From assembly GCA_963664465.2 (NCBI GenBank), contig CAXXSU010000002.1:248001-312000 (forward strand): a DNA stretch of 64,000 nucleotides. The letters run 5' to 3'. The position numbers and the translations under genes are program-made. The stretch comes from CAVOAK01 sp963664465 (GTDB lineage: Bacteria; Pseudomonadota; Alphaproteobacteria; UBA8366; CAVOAK01). Shown here one piece after another: positions 18,141 to 27,745 of this stretch. The number at the start of each line of letters is the position of its first letter. Position 1 is the first letter of the stretch. The notes under the pieces are model-generated. The model was not told the DNA's origin, searched no databases, and saw nothing but the letters and a program-made list of their open reading frames with translations.

Positions 18141-18412
18141 CAGCCAAAATCCACAAAGCGCCGCAACCGCGCCGCGTGAAGGGCGCGGCGCCGGCCAGCG
18201 CTTGCGGCACGTAGCGCCCGGAGCCCGGCCCGGAAACGGTAGCCGCGCGCCTCGGCGATGCGGAACGCCGCGATCGCCAGCAAGACGGCCGCTGTCGTCC
18301 ACCAGGCCGGCAGGAACAGCCAAATCGTCAGCAGGACCAGCAGGCGCGCGTCGATCATGTAGAACCGCACCGGCCGCATGGTGTCGCGCCAGGGCACTTC
18401 GGAAGGGTCCAT
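18140..18412 (-). CDS. icmT: IcmT/TraK-like membrane protein
   Basis: A 90-aa protein beginning MDPSEVPWRDTMRPVRFYMI, with a hydrophobic core LLVLLTIWLFLPAWWTTAAV. The WRDTMRPxRFxxxDAR motif and length are characteristic of IcmT and TraK of IncI plasmids. It starts 12 bases after dotB and overlaps the TcpQ-like gene. Confidence 0.8.
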   Translation of the reverse strand: MDPSEVPWRDTMRPVRFYMIDARLLVLLTIWLFLPAWWTTAAVLLAIAAFRIAEARGYRFRAGLRALRAASAGRRRALHAARLRRFVDFG

Positions 18413-18424
18413 GGAATCGTCTCT

Positions 18425-19648
18425 TCAACATGTGCGGGGATCCCCCAGTCGGGCTTCGAGCTCGCAGCCCCCAGCCCGGTCGGCGTTGCCGCCGCCGCCA
18501 GCGGCGCCAGCGGCAGGCGCGCGGTAGCGCCGGTGCACGTCCGATCCGATCCGGCCCTCGGCGAAGGCGCGCCCGGCCGCAACGGCAAGATTGTTGCCGG
18601 TCGCCGCGAGCGCGGTTTCGATCCGCGCCGGCCAGCCGGTTTGCGGCAGCTCCAGCAGTTCGGCCTTGAGGCGGTCGTCGAAGACCAGCCATTCGCGTAG
18701 CGCCGTGCGCCCGCCCCGTTCCGAGGTGCTTCGGTCCGATCCGGCCGGGTTGGGCGCCAGCACCTGGGTAACCGCGAGGTTCATGGCATCGATCAGCGCG
18801 GCGCCGCGCTCGGCCCGCTCGCCGGCCGGGAACTCCGCCAGCAGGCGGCGGATGGTGGCGGCGACGCCGATGGTGTGGGCGGTGGAATAGACTGCGATGC
18901 CGTAATCGGCGGCCCGGACCACGGCCTCGACGGTCTCGCGGTCGCGCGCCTCGCCGACGATCACCGCAGCGGGCCGGCGGCGCAGGGAAGAACGCAGGCC
19001 GTCGGCAAAACTTTGGAAGTGACGGGGAATCTCCGAGGACGAGATCAGCGCGCCGTCCCCTTCGATATGATCGAACACGAACTCGATCGGCGCCTCGTAG
19101 GACTGGATGCGCCCGGCGCCGTGCTCCAGCAGCCACCGCGTGCCGGCGGCGAGCAAGGTGGACTTGCCCGAGCCCGGCACGCCGGTCACCAGAGTCAGGC
19201 CGCGCCGCAGGTCCCAGGCCTCGACGATCTCGTCCTCGATGCCGAGTTCCTCGAAGCTCGGCGGCGCGCCGGGCAGAACCCGGAGCGTGATGTTGACCGC
19301 GAAACCGCCCGCGGCCTGCACCGGGGCGAGATTGCAACGGAAGCGCCGGAAGACGCCGCGCGCCTCGGCGACGGCATGGGAACAATCGATGGCCCGGCCG
19401 CCGCGCAGGATGCCTTCGCCCGTGGCATCGAAGATGCGTGCGCACAAGGTGCCGAGCGCGACGCCATCGAGCGCCGCGCCGGTCGCCCGCGCCAGCCTGC
19501 CGTCGACCTCGATGAAGGCGGGCGCGCCGGTCTGGAAGGAGATGTCGGAGGCGCCGAGCTTCGCGGCCCATAGCAGGAAGGCGTCGAACCGTTCGACCGG
19601 AAACACATGCCTCGCCTCGGGCCAATATGCGTTGGTGGACACGGTCAT
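18425..19648 (-). CDS. dotB: DotB/TraJ-type secretion ATPase (VirB11/PilT-like)
   Basis: A 407-aa hexameric traffic ATPase. Walker A GVPGSGKSTLLAA lies near residue 156. The Asp box region reads IQSYEAPIEFVFDHIE, the Walker B-like segment is RRPAAVIVGEARDRETVEA, and the His box is AVYSTAHTIGVAATI. Start 19648 (MTVSTNAYWP) was chosen because it overlaps the dotC stop as ATGA. DotB is essential for substrate transport in Dot/Icm systems. Confidence 0.88.
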   Translation of the reverse strand: MTVSTNAYWPEARHVFPVERFDAFLLWAAKLGASDISFQTGAPAFIEVDGRLARATGAALDGVALGTLCARIFDATGEGILRGGRAIDCSHAVAEARGVFRRFRCNLAPVQAAGGFAVNITLRVLPGAPPSFEELGIEDEIVEAWDLRRGLTLVTGVPGSGKSTLLAAGTRWLLEHGAGRIQSYEAPIEFVFDHIEGDGALISSSEIPRHFQSFADGLRSSLRRRPAAVIVGEARDRETVEAVVRAADYGIAVYSTAHTIGVAATIRRLLAEFPAGERAERGAALIDAMNLAVTQVLAPNPAGSDRSTSERGGRTALREWLVFDDRLKAELLELPQTGWPARIETALAATGNNLAVAAGRAFAEGRIGSDVHRRYRAPAAGAAGGGGNADRAGGCELEARLGDPRTC

Positions 19649-20484
19649 CGGAAGTCCCCGCCATCGGTGACACGCCATGCCCTTGTGTCGAGATTGAAGG
19701 CCGCCCGCCTGTCGAGCCGCACACTTGTCTCGCCGATCCGCAGCAGGCGCTCGTGGCCCGTGGCGGCGGTATAGGTGGTGCTCAGTCCGGGGGCCGAGAC
19801 CATGTCCGCGAGATGCAGGCGGTGCCAGCGCACGACGCCCTCGAAAGTCCGGTTAAGCCGGTCGAGATCGGCGGCGAAGATATCGTCGCCGAGCGCTGTT
19901 CCATGCGCCCAGCCCTCGGCCAGCCATTGCCGCCACAACGCGGTCTCGGGACCTGTACGCGGAAACAGCACCGCGGCCGGCGGGGCGGGCGTTCGCCAGG
20001 CGCGGACCAGATAGTCGCGCCAGTGCGGCGGGGCGCTCACGATCCGCTCGGGCTCGACGATGCGGAGCACACGCCGCGCGCTCGCGGCGCGGTCCTGTCC
20101 CAGTCCCAGCCGGAAGGCCTGACGGGTCTCGGCCAGCACCGGCGGCAACACCGTGAAGCCCTGCTCGGTCAGCATCAGATCGCCGAACCGGTAGATCGCG
20201 GAAAGCGGCGCCGACAACCGCTCCAGCAGGACGCCGATCTCCCAGCTCCGGCGCGCGAGACCGGCCCGCGCACCGAACCCGAGTGCCGTCAGGCGCAGCG
20301 CCGAATGGCGTTTTTCCTCGGCGAACGGGATCGCCACGCCGGGCGCCGGCCCGAACTCGTAAAGCGCCTCCAGATCGGGCGGCGGAGCGGCGGCCCGGAC
20401 GGGGACAGCGATCAGAAGGAGGAGAAAAACAACGGCGCCGTAAGGCATTCGCTCTATCGGGAAAACGGTTGTTGGTATCACCAT
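19645..20484 (-). CDS. dotC: DotC-family protein, first gene of the T4SS operon
   Basis: A 279-aa exported protein. The hydrophobic signal AVVFLLLLIAVPVRA begins about residue 15, so ATG 20448 (MPYGAVVF) is an alternative start. DotC-family segments are visible: LRLTALGFGARAGLARRSWE, IYRFGDLMLTEQGFTVLPPV, WRDYLVRAW and MVSAPGLSTTY. There is no obvious lipobox cysteine, although Legionella DotC is a lipoprotein. It is the most upstream gene of the operon, so the promoter should lie in 20485-20850. Confidence 0.83.
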   Translation of the reverse strand: MVIPTTVFPIERMPYGAVVFLLLLIAVPVRAAAPPPDLEALYEFGPAPGVAIPFAEEKRHSALRLTALGFGARAGLARRSWEIGVLLERLSAPLSAIYRFGDLMLTEQGFTVLPPVLAETRQAFRLGLGQDRAASARRVLRIVEPERIVSAPPHWRDYLVRAWRTPAPPAAVLFPRTGPETALWRQWLAEGWAHGTALGDDIFAADLDRLNRTFEGVVRWHRLHLADMVSAPGLSTTYTAATGHERLLRIGETSVRLDRRAAFNLDTRAWRVTDGGDFR

Positions 20485-20853
20485 TTAAGGCGGTTTCCGG
20501 GAGCGCTCTTTGATGCCCACGGATACATCGTCTTTGAGAAAGAAGAAGCATACAAACGGTGCCCACAATTGAGGCACGGCCAGGACCTCAATGTTGATCG
20601 TCCAGGCATCTCCGCTATTCCAGGCTATGTGAGGGGGACACCGGCTCTGTAGTCAGGCCGTCAAGCTACATGGATAGGTCCCCAAGTAAACGCCGCGCAC
20701 CAAGACGCAAAACCTCCGTCAGCGGATCGTCCTAAATGATCCTGGTTGCCGAAGCTGGAAGACTGGATCCTCTCTCATGGCGTATCCCTCCTTCGTGGAA
20801 AATGGCGGCTCCAACATCGCCAGGATACGCCGCCCTCATCTCATCCCATCACC
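20485..20853. other. Gene-free region upstream of the T4SS operon
   Basis: About 370 bases between dotC and the IS1182-type element. I find no convincing gene. It should contain the operon promoter on the minus strand, but I cannot place -35/-10 boxes with confidence. Confidence 0.5.
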
Positions 20854-20860
20854 AACTTTC

Positions 20861-22661
20861 GACGGGGCGGTAAAAAGTTGTTGGCCGATGGCGTGCTTGT
20901 ACAGGTCTTTGCGGTTCGGTGAAGAATATTTGCCTGTCTCCGCGTTGCTGGTGGATAAAACCTGATATTACCTACCCTTGGCTTCTCCTTGGCTTCGTTT
21001 TTTATGGTGCGATTGCCGCGCAGCGTCGGATATTGAGGCCGAGGGCACGCAGATTGACCACGTAGCGCATGGCCGGCATGCCGCGAATGCGTAGGTGAGC
21101 CAGGTTCATCTGGTACTTTAATCGCGACATGGTCGCTTCTATGCCGGCCCGCCATCTGTAGACGTTGCGGAAGGCATCGCTTTGTTCATAAAGCCGGCGC
21201 TTTTGGTTGGCAGCCCTGGCCGGGGTATATTGAAAGCGGGAAAATTGGCCGTCACGCTTGGCCGCCTGCACGGGACATCGCAGTATATCGGGACATTTTT
21301 GGCAGATGGAGAGGTCGAAACGGGCCTGCAGCTTGGCTTTGGCGAGCGAGGCTGAAACCGGTTCGACGTTATTGGGACAGCGCAAGACCAAGCCTTCTTC
21401 GTTGAGAGTGAAATCCTCCAACGTCAACCGTCCCGAGACGGCGCCTTTCGGCGGTCGTGCGGGCGCCACGAGATTGATGTTCTGTTCGCGCGTCAGAGCC
21501 ATGTTGTCACTGGAACCGTAATGTGAATCACCCAGCATCACCGCCAGCGTCAGCGCGCGCTCGCTCAGATCATCCAGCGCATCGGCTAAGCGATGGCCGT
21601 CATGCACCGTCATCTTGTGGACCTCCACGTGGGTGATGAGGTCCGGTGTCGCGGCAACCGCCTCGTTCCTGACATCTTCACAATAGGTTTCGACGATCTG
21701 CGCCATGTATCCTTGACCCTTGTGCGCGTTGTAGCTCGCGTCCGGGTCGGCCGGATTGCCGACGGTATCGCACGGCACATCCTTTGGATCTCGAATCGCG
21801 GCGCGCGTTGCGTCACGATCGCCATACTCATCATCAACGATCTCGAACTGATCGCGCAGAACCCTCTCCAGGATCGCAAAACTGAAAAGCTTTGCCGCCG
21901 CCGTGTCACGGAATTGCAGCACCAGGGCTAGGAGATACTGACCCGCTTCGCCGAGGCGCCGTTTTGAAACACTCGGCGCCGTATTCGCGAACGCGCCATT
22001 ACCCTCGCGATCGACATAGCGGCGGATCACCTCCTTGCTGATCTGCTCGTGCAGACCGGGATGATATCGCTCAAGCTCACGGGCAAACTTCGAGATGCTC
22101 TCAACAACGATACCAAGTCGTGTCAGCGCCCGCATTGCCGAACGAAGGGTCGTCGAATCCATGCGTTGGTGGCTGGTATCGACAGAGAACCCCTGCACCA
22201 GCCGATCCGTCAAACACCGGAACAGCAATTCATCGAGACCTTGTTCGATAAACAGACGGCGATAGTTGCGCAGGGTTTTCTCACAGAAATAGCTGTCCGC
22301 TTCGCTGCGCACGTCCAAGGCATAGTGCCACGCCATATTGAAGGCCAGGGCCTCGACGGTCTCTGCATCGCTCAGATCGTGCAGCTGCTGCAAAAGCAAG
22401 ACTCCGATGACAACGTGTAGATCCTTCGATGGTCGGCCCATGCGTTTATCAAGGTGACGGCAAAGATCGTCAACCGGAAGTTCGACAAGCAGATGGTTCC
22501 GAAAAACCCCGGCCCAGGATTGCTCCATCAGGCGCCGACGTTTGTCCCCGAAATCGGACCAGCGATCAAACAATTCCCCAGTCCGTCGGTCGCGTAAAGT
22601 AAACATGCACAATTATAATCCAGCCGACTCTCATGAGGAATCGACTTATTACCGCCCCGTC
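20861..22661 (-). mobile_element. IS1182-family insertion sequence
   Basis: Terminal inverted repeats: GACGGGGCGGTAAAAAG at 20861-20877 and the complement of GACGGGGCGGTAATAAG at 22645-22661, with one mismatch. They are flanked by the direct repeat AACTTTC at 20854-20860 and 22662-22668, a probable 7-bp target duplication (8 bp if the shared C is counted). The element is therefore about 1801 bp and inserted intact. Confidence 0.85.
21002..22612 (-). CDS. IS1182-family transposase
   Basis: A 536-aa transposase. The N-terminal DUF772-type domain reads LVELPVDDLCRHLDKRMGRP and ALDVRSEADSYFCEKTLRNY. The DDE core contains SVDTSHQRMDSTTL, LTLAVMLGDSHYGS and a C-terminal RWRAGIEATMSRLK. A Cys cluster CQKCPDILRCP lies between the catalytic parts. 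The reading frame is intact. Confidence 0.85.
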   Translation of the reverse strand: MCMFTLRDRRTGELFDRWSDFGDKRRRLMEQSWAGVFRNHLLVELPVDDLCRHLDKRMGRPSKDLHVVIGVLLLQQLHDLSDAETVEALAFNMAWHYALDVRSEADSYFCEKTLRNYRRLFIEQGLDELLFRCLTDRLVQGFSVDTSHQRMDSTTLRSAMRALTRLGIVVESISKFARELERYHPGLHEQISKEVIRRYVDREGNGAFANTAPSVSKRRLGEAGQYLLALVLQFRDTAAAKLFSFAILERVLRDQFEIVDDEYGDRDATRAAIRDPKDVPCDTVGNPADPDASYNAHKGQGYMAQIVETYCEDVRNEAVAATPDLITHVEVHKMTVHDGHRLADALDDLSERALTLAVMLGDSHYGSSDNMALTREQNINLVAPARPPKGAVSGRLTLEDFTLNEEGLVLRCPNNVEPVSASLAKAKLQARFDLSICQKCPDILRCPVQAAKRDGQFSRFQYTPARAANQKRRLYEQSDAFRNVYRWRAGIEATMSRLKYQMNLAHLRIRGMPAMRYVVNLRALGLNIRRCAAIAP

Positions 22662-23308
22662 AACTTTCGGGTATAGCTCGGCCCGGTAGCCAGGAGGCCA
22701 TTGATCCAATGCGAAGCAGCCTCGTCTACCCAAATCAAATAGGCTACTATCCAAAGCTCTCGTAGTGGCCATGAGGCAGAGCCCCACGATGAATATCAAG
22801 CGAGTCGAGTTGACCAATATCCGTTGTTTTGACGACATCAGAATCGACTTGAGTTCTGACGGAGGCATTCGGAAGTGGGCCGTGATTCTCGGTGATAATG
22901 GCGTCGGCAAGACTACGCTGCTGCGCAGCATCGCGTTGGCGTTAGGTGATAGGGAAAGCGCCGCAGCACTCCTTCGTGATCTCCCAGGTGAATGGGTTCG
23001 CCGTGAATCCACCAACAAAAAGGGCATCATACGGGTTGATTTTAGTAATAAAGCTATAAACGGCCAAAATATGTATACACAATTACTTATCACAAACAAG
23101 AATGGTCGCGAATCCATTGAACAATACAAAAGTAAACCAGAGAACTTCCCGTTGGATGACGTTTTCGCATGCGGCTACGGTGCGGGAAGAACAATAATTG
23201 GCACGAGATCTTATCCGAAATACAGAACAATAGATTCTGTCTATAGTTTATTTGACTATGAAATGCCTTTGCAGAACACAGAACTAACTTTACGACGACT
23301 TGACTCTA

Positions 23309-24154
23309 GGGTCCGGACTCATTACAGCCACCAGATGACGGCGGCGGCAAGGGCGATTGCGGCGATGAAGTTTTTGATGTTGCGGTCGAAGCGGGTGGCT
23401 ATACGGCGCCAGTCCTTGAGGCGGCAAAACATGCGCTCGATGATGTTGCGCTGCCTGTAGACGGTCTTGTCATAATGGTATTGGACCTTGCGGTTCTTGC
23501 GCGGTGGGATGACGGCCGTGGTTCCACGTTCTGCCAGCCAGTCGCGCAGGGCTTTGCTGTCATAGCCCTTGTCGGCGACGAGTTCGGCGGCGGGCGGCAT
23601 GGCTTCGATACAGCGCTGGGCGACCTTGCAATCATGGACGTTTCCTGGTGTCAGGAGCAGGACGAGGGGCCTGCCTTTCGCATCGCAGACAGCGTGGAGC
23701 TTGGTGTTGCGGCCCCCCTTGGTGCGGCCGATGCCATGGGCCAAGGCCCCCCTTTTCCGCCGCCGGCGCAGCGATGAACCTTGATGCAGGTTGAATCGAT
23801 GAACAGCCGGTCGGGGGCGTCTTCGCCGCCCGCCAGCGCGCTGAATATCCGTTCCCAGATGCCGCGCTCCGCCCAGCGTACAAAGCGGTTGTAGAGCGTC
23901 TTCTTCGGTCCGTAGACCTCACGCGGACAGTCGGCCCAGCGCCCGCCATTCCTCAGGGCATGGACGATCCCGCTCAGCACCCGGCGATCGTCAACGCGCG
24001 CCATGCCGCGCGTATCCGTCGGCAAAAGCGGCCCAATCCGAGCCCATTGCGCATCCGAAAACCAAAAGAAATCCGACATTCCCATCGCCTCCTCGCTGGA
24101 AACAATGAATCATGCCAGCCCCGCTTTGGGAATCCCCTTAATGGGTCCGGACCC
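23309..24154 (-). mobile_element. IS5-family (IS427-like) insertion sequence
   Basis: 846 bp with inverted repeats beginning GGGTCCGGACTCATTA (23309) and, on the other strand, GGGTCCGGACCCATTAAG (from 24154). Flanking bases are TA on both sides (23307-23308 and 24155-24156), the usual short duplication of this group. It is inserted in the ATPase gene in the opposite orientation. Confidence 0.85.
23322..24085 (-). CDS. IS5-family transposase, two-frame (orfA/orfB)
   Basis: orfA (24085 to 23651) encodes MGMSDFFWFSDAQWARIGPL and RWADCPREVYGPKKTLYNRF, ending the first catalytic block DSTCIKVHRCAGGGKGG. orfB (23744 to 23322) continues IGRTKGGRNTKLHAVCDAKG, LVADKGYDS and RNIIERMFCRLKDWRRIATR, the remaining DDE residues. 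The frames overlap around a G/C-homopolymer (near 23745-23752), where programmed frameshifting would make the full enzyme, as is usual for the IS427 group. Confidence 0.8.
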
Positions 24155-24895
24155 TAATGCAGATTTGGTTATTGATGACATACTTACAGTCAATAGATAA
24201 AATTCTAATGCTCCCTCTCGGGTCAACAACGTTGCAGAGTTCCGGAATTTGTATCAGTGGCCCATGGGGCGAGTTCATGCCCATCGAGGCCATAGGCGAT
24301 GGTTATAAGGCAACGCTTGCCTGGGTGGTGGATTTTATTGGATGGGCGATGTTTCACCATGACTCGATTGTAACCCGCGATGATATCGCCGGCATCGTAC
24401 TAATAGATGAGTTGGAGCAGCACTTGCATCCTCGATGGCAAAGAAAAATCATACGGCTTTTGCAAGAGCAGTTTACGACCACTCAATTTATTGCGACCAC
24501 ACATTCGCCCCTGTGCGCGTCGGGAACGGCGGACCTGAATGACAAAAATTATGAACTCATAAAGTTTGAACCCTCGGACGATCCAAGTTCCATCAAGAGT
24601 GAGCCTCTCTCCTCGCTCCGCGGACTTCGGGCGGATCAGGTGCTCACCTCACCAGCGTTCGATCTACCGGAAACTCGCAATACCGAGGTTGAAGCAATGC
24701 TCGAGGAATTCCGGGAATTAATCTTGAAAGAAACGCTAAAAGATGATGAGAAAAAAAATTACGGGTTCTCCGTAAACTTGTAACACAAAAGGTGCCTGAC
24801 TTGGCGGAACGCGAAGAGGACCGCGTCCTTGAACAGGAACTGCGGCGATGGCTTCTCAAGGAAAAGCAGAAATAGAAGGATAGAAAGAAGGACGG

Positions 24896-25126
24896 ATGAT
24901 CAAACTCGGCCCGAGGCCTAACGTCCCACCATCGCTCAACGGTGACACTGTACTCCGAAAGAAGCAAGAATTAGAGCAGAAACTACTCGCCGGACTAAAA
25001 CTTCGATCAGAAGATTTTCCTTCCTACTGGCTCAATCCTGATGTGAGAGAACTGCTTTGGAAACTTCACCACGGAAAATGTTGCTACTGTGAGCGGAAAC
25101 GCGAAATAAAGCGAGAATCGGATATA
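24896..25126 (+). pseudogene. HNH nuclease of the Septu-like pair (PtuB-like), 3' truncated
   Basis: The N-terminal 77 codons remain (MIKLGPRPNVPPSLNGDTVL ... LWKLHHGKCCYCERKREIKR, then ESDI), cut by the IS5-type copy at 25127. The CCYCE motif followed by an expected IEHFRPK is typical of PtuB / TIGR02646 HNH nucleases, which partner the ATPase upstream; the EHFRPK half is lost. The gene begins 20 bases after the ATPase stop with a purine-rich ribosome site. Nothing on the far side of the IS continues it, so the rest was deleted. Confidence 0.7.
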
Positions 25127-26412
25127 GGGAACCTCTAAAAATTCTCCTTTTTCGGGCGTCGTCGATTTAGAATCGGGTTGACGATTTGTTGATAGCGGGA
25201 GGCGTGGTTGATGGGTCAGATGGGGTTTTTCGATCTTGGGAACCGGTATTCCGGTCTTGACGCCAAGAACGAGCCGCTTTTGAAGATCGACGGGGTGGTT
25301 CCGTGGGAGGACTTGCGCGCCCGTCTTGAGGCGGTGTGGCGGCGTGCGGACAAGGTGCGCAAATCGCGGGCGGGACGCAAGCCGTGGGATGCGATTGTGA
25401 TGTTCAAGACGATCATTCTGTGCGCGCTCTACAATCTCTCGGACGACCAAGTTGAGCATCAGATCCGTGACCGCCTGTCGTTCATGCGATTTCTGGGGTT
25501 GGGTCTAGAGGGCCGGGTTCCCGACGCCAAGACGGTGTGGCTGTACCGCGAACAGTTAACGCAAGCTGGCGTGATCGAGGCTTTATTCGAGACGTTCGAT
25601 GGCTACCTGAAGGATCAGGGCTATCTGGCGATGGGCGGCCAGATCATCGACGCCTCGATTGTGGCGGTACCCAAACAGCGCAACAGCCGCGAGGAGAACG
25701 CGCGGATAAAGGCGGGCGAGACGCCGGCAGGCTGGGAGGACAAGCCGGCAAAGCGGCGCCAAAAGGATGTCGAGGCGCGGTGGACCAAGAAGCACGGCAA
25801 GAGCCATTACGGTTACAAGAACCATGTCAACGTGGACCGTCGGCACAAGCTGGTGCGGCGCTATCATGTAAGCGACGCGGCGGAGCACGACAGCCAAGTC
25901 CTCGACGATATCCTGGATGGGGACAACACGGCTTTGGGTGTGTGGGCGGACAGCGCTTACCGCTCGGCGGAGATCGAGGCGTCGCTGAAGGAGAAGGGGT
26001 TGCGGAGCCGGATCCATCGCAAGGGCCGCCGCAACAAGCCGTTGAGCGAGCGCGAGAAGCAAGGCAACAAGACCCGTTCGTCGGTTCGGGTCCGCGTCGA
26101 GCATGTCTTCGGGGCCCAGAGCAACGACATGGGCGGGACGCTGGTGCGTAGTGTCGGGCTGGTGCGGGCGAAGGCGCGGATCGGGTTGAAGAACCTCGCC
26201 TACAACATGCGCCGCCTGGTCCAACTGGAGCGTCTCGCGGCGGCCGTGTGACGATACTCGGAGGAGAAGACCGCCTGGGGACGGTCTTGAAGCGGAAATA
26301 ACTCAATTGGAGCGTGGAAGACCCCGAAAATCTCGGCTCCGGCATGGCTGGAGCTGGTGACAGCCTAGTTAAACAATATCCTCCGGCAACTCACCAATTC
26401 TTAGAGGTGCCC
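25127..26412 (+). mobile_element. IS5-family element, copy 1 of 3
   Basis: 1286 bp. Terminal repeats GGGAACCTCTAAAAATT (left) and the complement of GGGCACCTCTAAGAATT (right). It is essentially identical to the copies at 31553-32838 and 55087-56372. Unlike them it has no target duplication: TATA on the left, TGAA on the right. It abuts two truncated genes, implying deletion or recombination after insertion. Confidence 0.9.
25208..26251 (+). CDS. IS5-family transposase (copy 1)
   Basis: A 347-aa DDE transposase: MGFFDLGNRYSGLDAKNEPL, DQVEHQIRDRLSFMRFLGL, GGQIIDASIVAVPKQRN (first Asp), LGVWADSAYRSAEIEASLKE (second Asp), RVRVEHVFGAQSNDMGG (Glu). The frame is complete. It starts 81 bases inside the element, as in the other two copies. 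Confidence 0.9.
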   Translation: MMGQMGFFDLGNRYSGLDAKNEPLLKIDGVVPWEDLRARLEAVWRRADKVRKSRAGRKPWDAIVMFKTIILCALYNLSDDQVEHQIRDRLSFMRFLGLGLEGRVPDAKTVWLYREQLTQAGVIEALFETFDGYLKDQGYLAMGGQIIDASIVAVPKQRNSREENARIKAGETPAGWEDKPAKRRQKDVEARWTKKHGKSHYGYKNHVNVDRRHKLVRRYHVSDAAEHDSQVLDDILDGDNTALGVWADSAYRSAEIEASLKEKGLRSRIHRKGRRNKPLSEREKQGNKTRSSVRVRVEHVFGAQSNDMGGTLVRSVGLVRAKARIGLKNLAYNMRRLVQLERLAAAV

Positions 26413-27745
26413 TGAAGCGAAACCGGGGCCTCTTCGGGTCGATTTCGACTGTCGCCTGAAGCTGGAATTCCCCGGCAGCAAGATCACCTCGGACGCTGGC
26501 CTACTGGCCTACCGCGAGCTGGACGATGTTCTCGGCCTGACCGACCTCGGTGGCGCGGCGTTGTCGGACCTGCGGCGCGGCAAGAATACGCGCCACCTGC
26601 TGACGGGCCTGTTGCGGCAATCGGTCTATGGCCGCTTGGCCGGATACGAGGATGTCAACGATGCCGAGCGACTGTCGCTCGACCCGGCGATGCGAGCCAT
26701 CGTCGACTGCAAGGGCCTTGATCGTTGTGCCGCCTCGACCAGTCAGATGGGGCGCTTCGAAACGGAGTGGTTGGCAACGGAAGAGAACTTTGCCGTGCTA
26801 AATTATCTGCCCGGCGCATGGATCGACCGGGTTCATGATCGCAAGATACCGAAGATCATCATCCTCGACATGGACAGCTCCGTCAGCCCGACCCACGGTG
26901 GTCAGGAGGGCTCCGCCTACAACGGCCATTTCGGGTGTTCCTGCTATCACCCTCTTTTCGTGTTCAACCAGTTCGGCGATCTTGAGCGATGCGCCTTGCG
27001 CGCCGGCAACGTCCATAGCGCTCATGGCTGGCGCGACGTTCTGGAACACGTGGTCGCCCGGTATCGGGATCGCAGGCTGCGGCGCTACTTCCGAGGCGAT
27101 GCAGCCTTTGCCTCACCGGATCTCTATGAGTTCCTGGAAGCCGAGGGCTACAAGTACGCCATCCGTCTCAAGGCCAACGCGGTTCTTCAGGAAAGCATCG
27201 TCCATCTGCTGACCCGCCCCGTCGGTCGCCCGCCCAACCATGTTCGCCGCTTCCATGCCAGCTTCAGCTATCAGGCAGGTTCGTGGAGCAGCAAGCGCCG
27301 GGTGGTCGCCAAGATCGAGTGGCATCCGGGCCAGCTATTTCCGCGTGTGGGGTTCATCGTAACCAACCTGTCGCGGCCCGCCGAGCGGGTGACGAAGTTC
27401 TACAACGGCAGGGGCACAGCGGAGCAGTACATCAAGGAAGGCAAGAACGCGATCAACTGGACGCGGCTGTCATGTCACAGCTTCCGCAACAACGAGGTGC
27501 GACTTCAGCTGCACGCCTTGGCCTACAACCTGGCCAACTTCATGCGAACATTGGCTTTGCCGAAGGAGGTCGAGCACTGGTCGTTGACCACGCTGCGGGA
27601 GAAGCTGGTGAAGATCGGCGCGAAGGTGGTCAGTCACGGGCGGTACGTCACCTTCCAACTAGCGGAGGTCGCCGTCCCAAGAGCCCTGTTCGCTGAGATC
27701 CTGCGCCTCATTGACGGCCTGCGGCCGGCGCCGTTGCCGCCATGA
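26413..27745 (+). pseudogene. IS1380-family transposase, 5' end lost
   Basis: The open frame runs from the IS5 junction through VDFDCRLKLEFPGSKITSD and AYRELDDVLGLTDLGG to an intact C-terminus. Catalytic-type segments are IIILDMDSSVSPTHGGQEG, RYFRGDAAFASPDLYEFLE and KFYNGRGTAEQYIKEGKNAI. Only the left terminus, the start codon and perhaps 10-20 residues are missing, removed at the junction with IS5 copy 1. An internal ATG at 26561 gives a 394-aa product, but that lacks the N-terminal DNA-binding part, so it is probably inactive. Confidence 0.75.

Larger units (their letters stand above)
22789..24875 (+). pseudogene. AAA ATPase of a Septu-like (PtuA) pair, disrupted
   Basis: SMC/RecF-like ATPase as found in Septu and retron-linked defence systems. 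The N-terminal part (22789-23308) reads MNIKRVELTNIRCFDDIRID with Walker A GDNGVGKTTLLRS. An IS5-family element (23309-24154) then interrupts codon S-N. After precise excision the frame continues NADLVIDDILTVNR and stops at 24198. Dropping the T at 24198 restores KILMLPLGS...GPWGEFMPIEAIGDGYKATL (signature region), VLIDELEQHLHPRW (Walker B) and IATTHSP. A second shift at the A8 run (24751-24758) hides the natural end LRVLRKLVTQKVPDLAEREE...KEKQK, stop 24873-24875. The gene thus carries one IS and two indels and is dead as written. Confidence 0.78.

Noticed and set aside
17517..19724. A 735-codon minus-strand frame spanning dotB, icmT and the TcpQ-like gene
   Set aside because: It is the alternate frame of dotB and icmT; only the last 207 codons (17517-18140) make sense as a gene.
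20777..20965. Short plus-strand ORF across the left IS1182 border
   Set aside because: It crosses the IS terminus, has no ribosome site and matches nothing.
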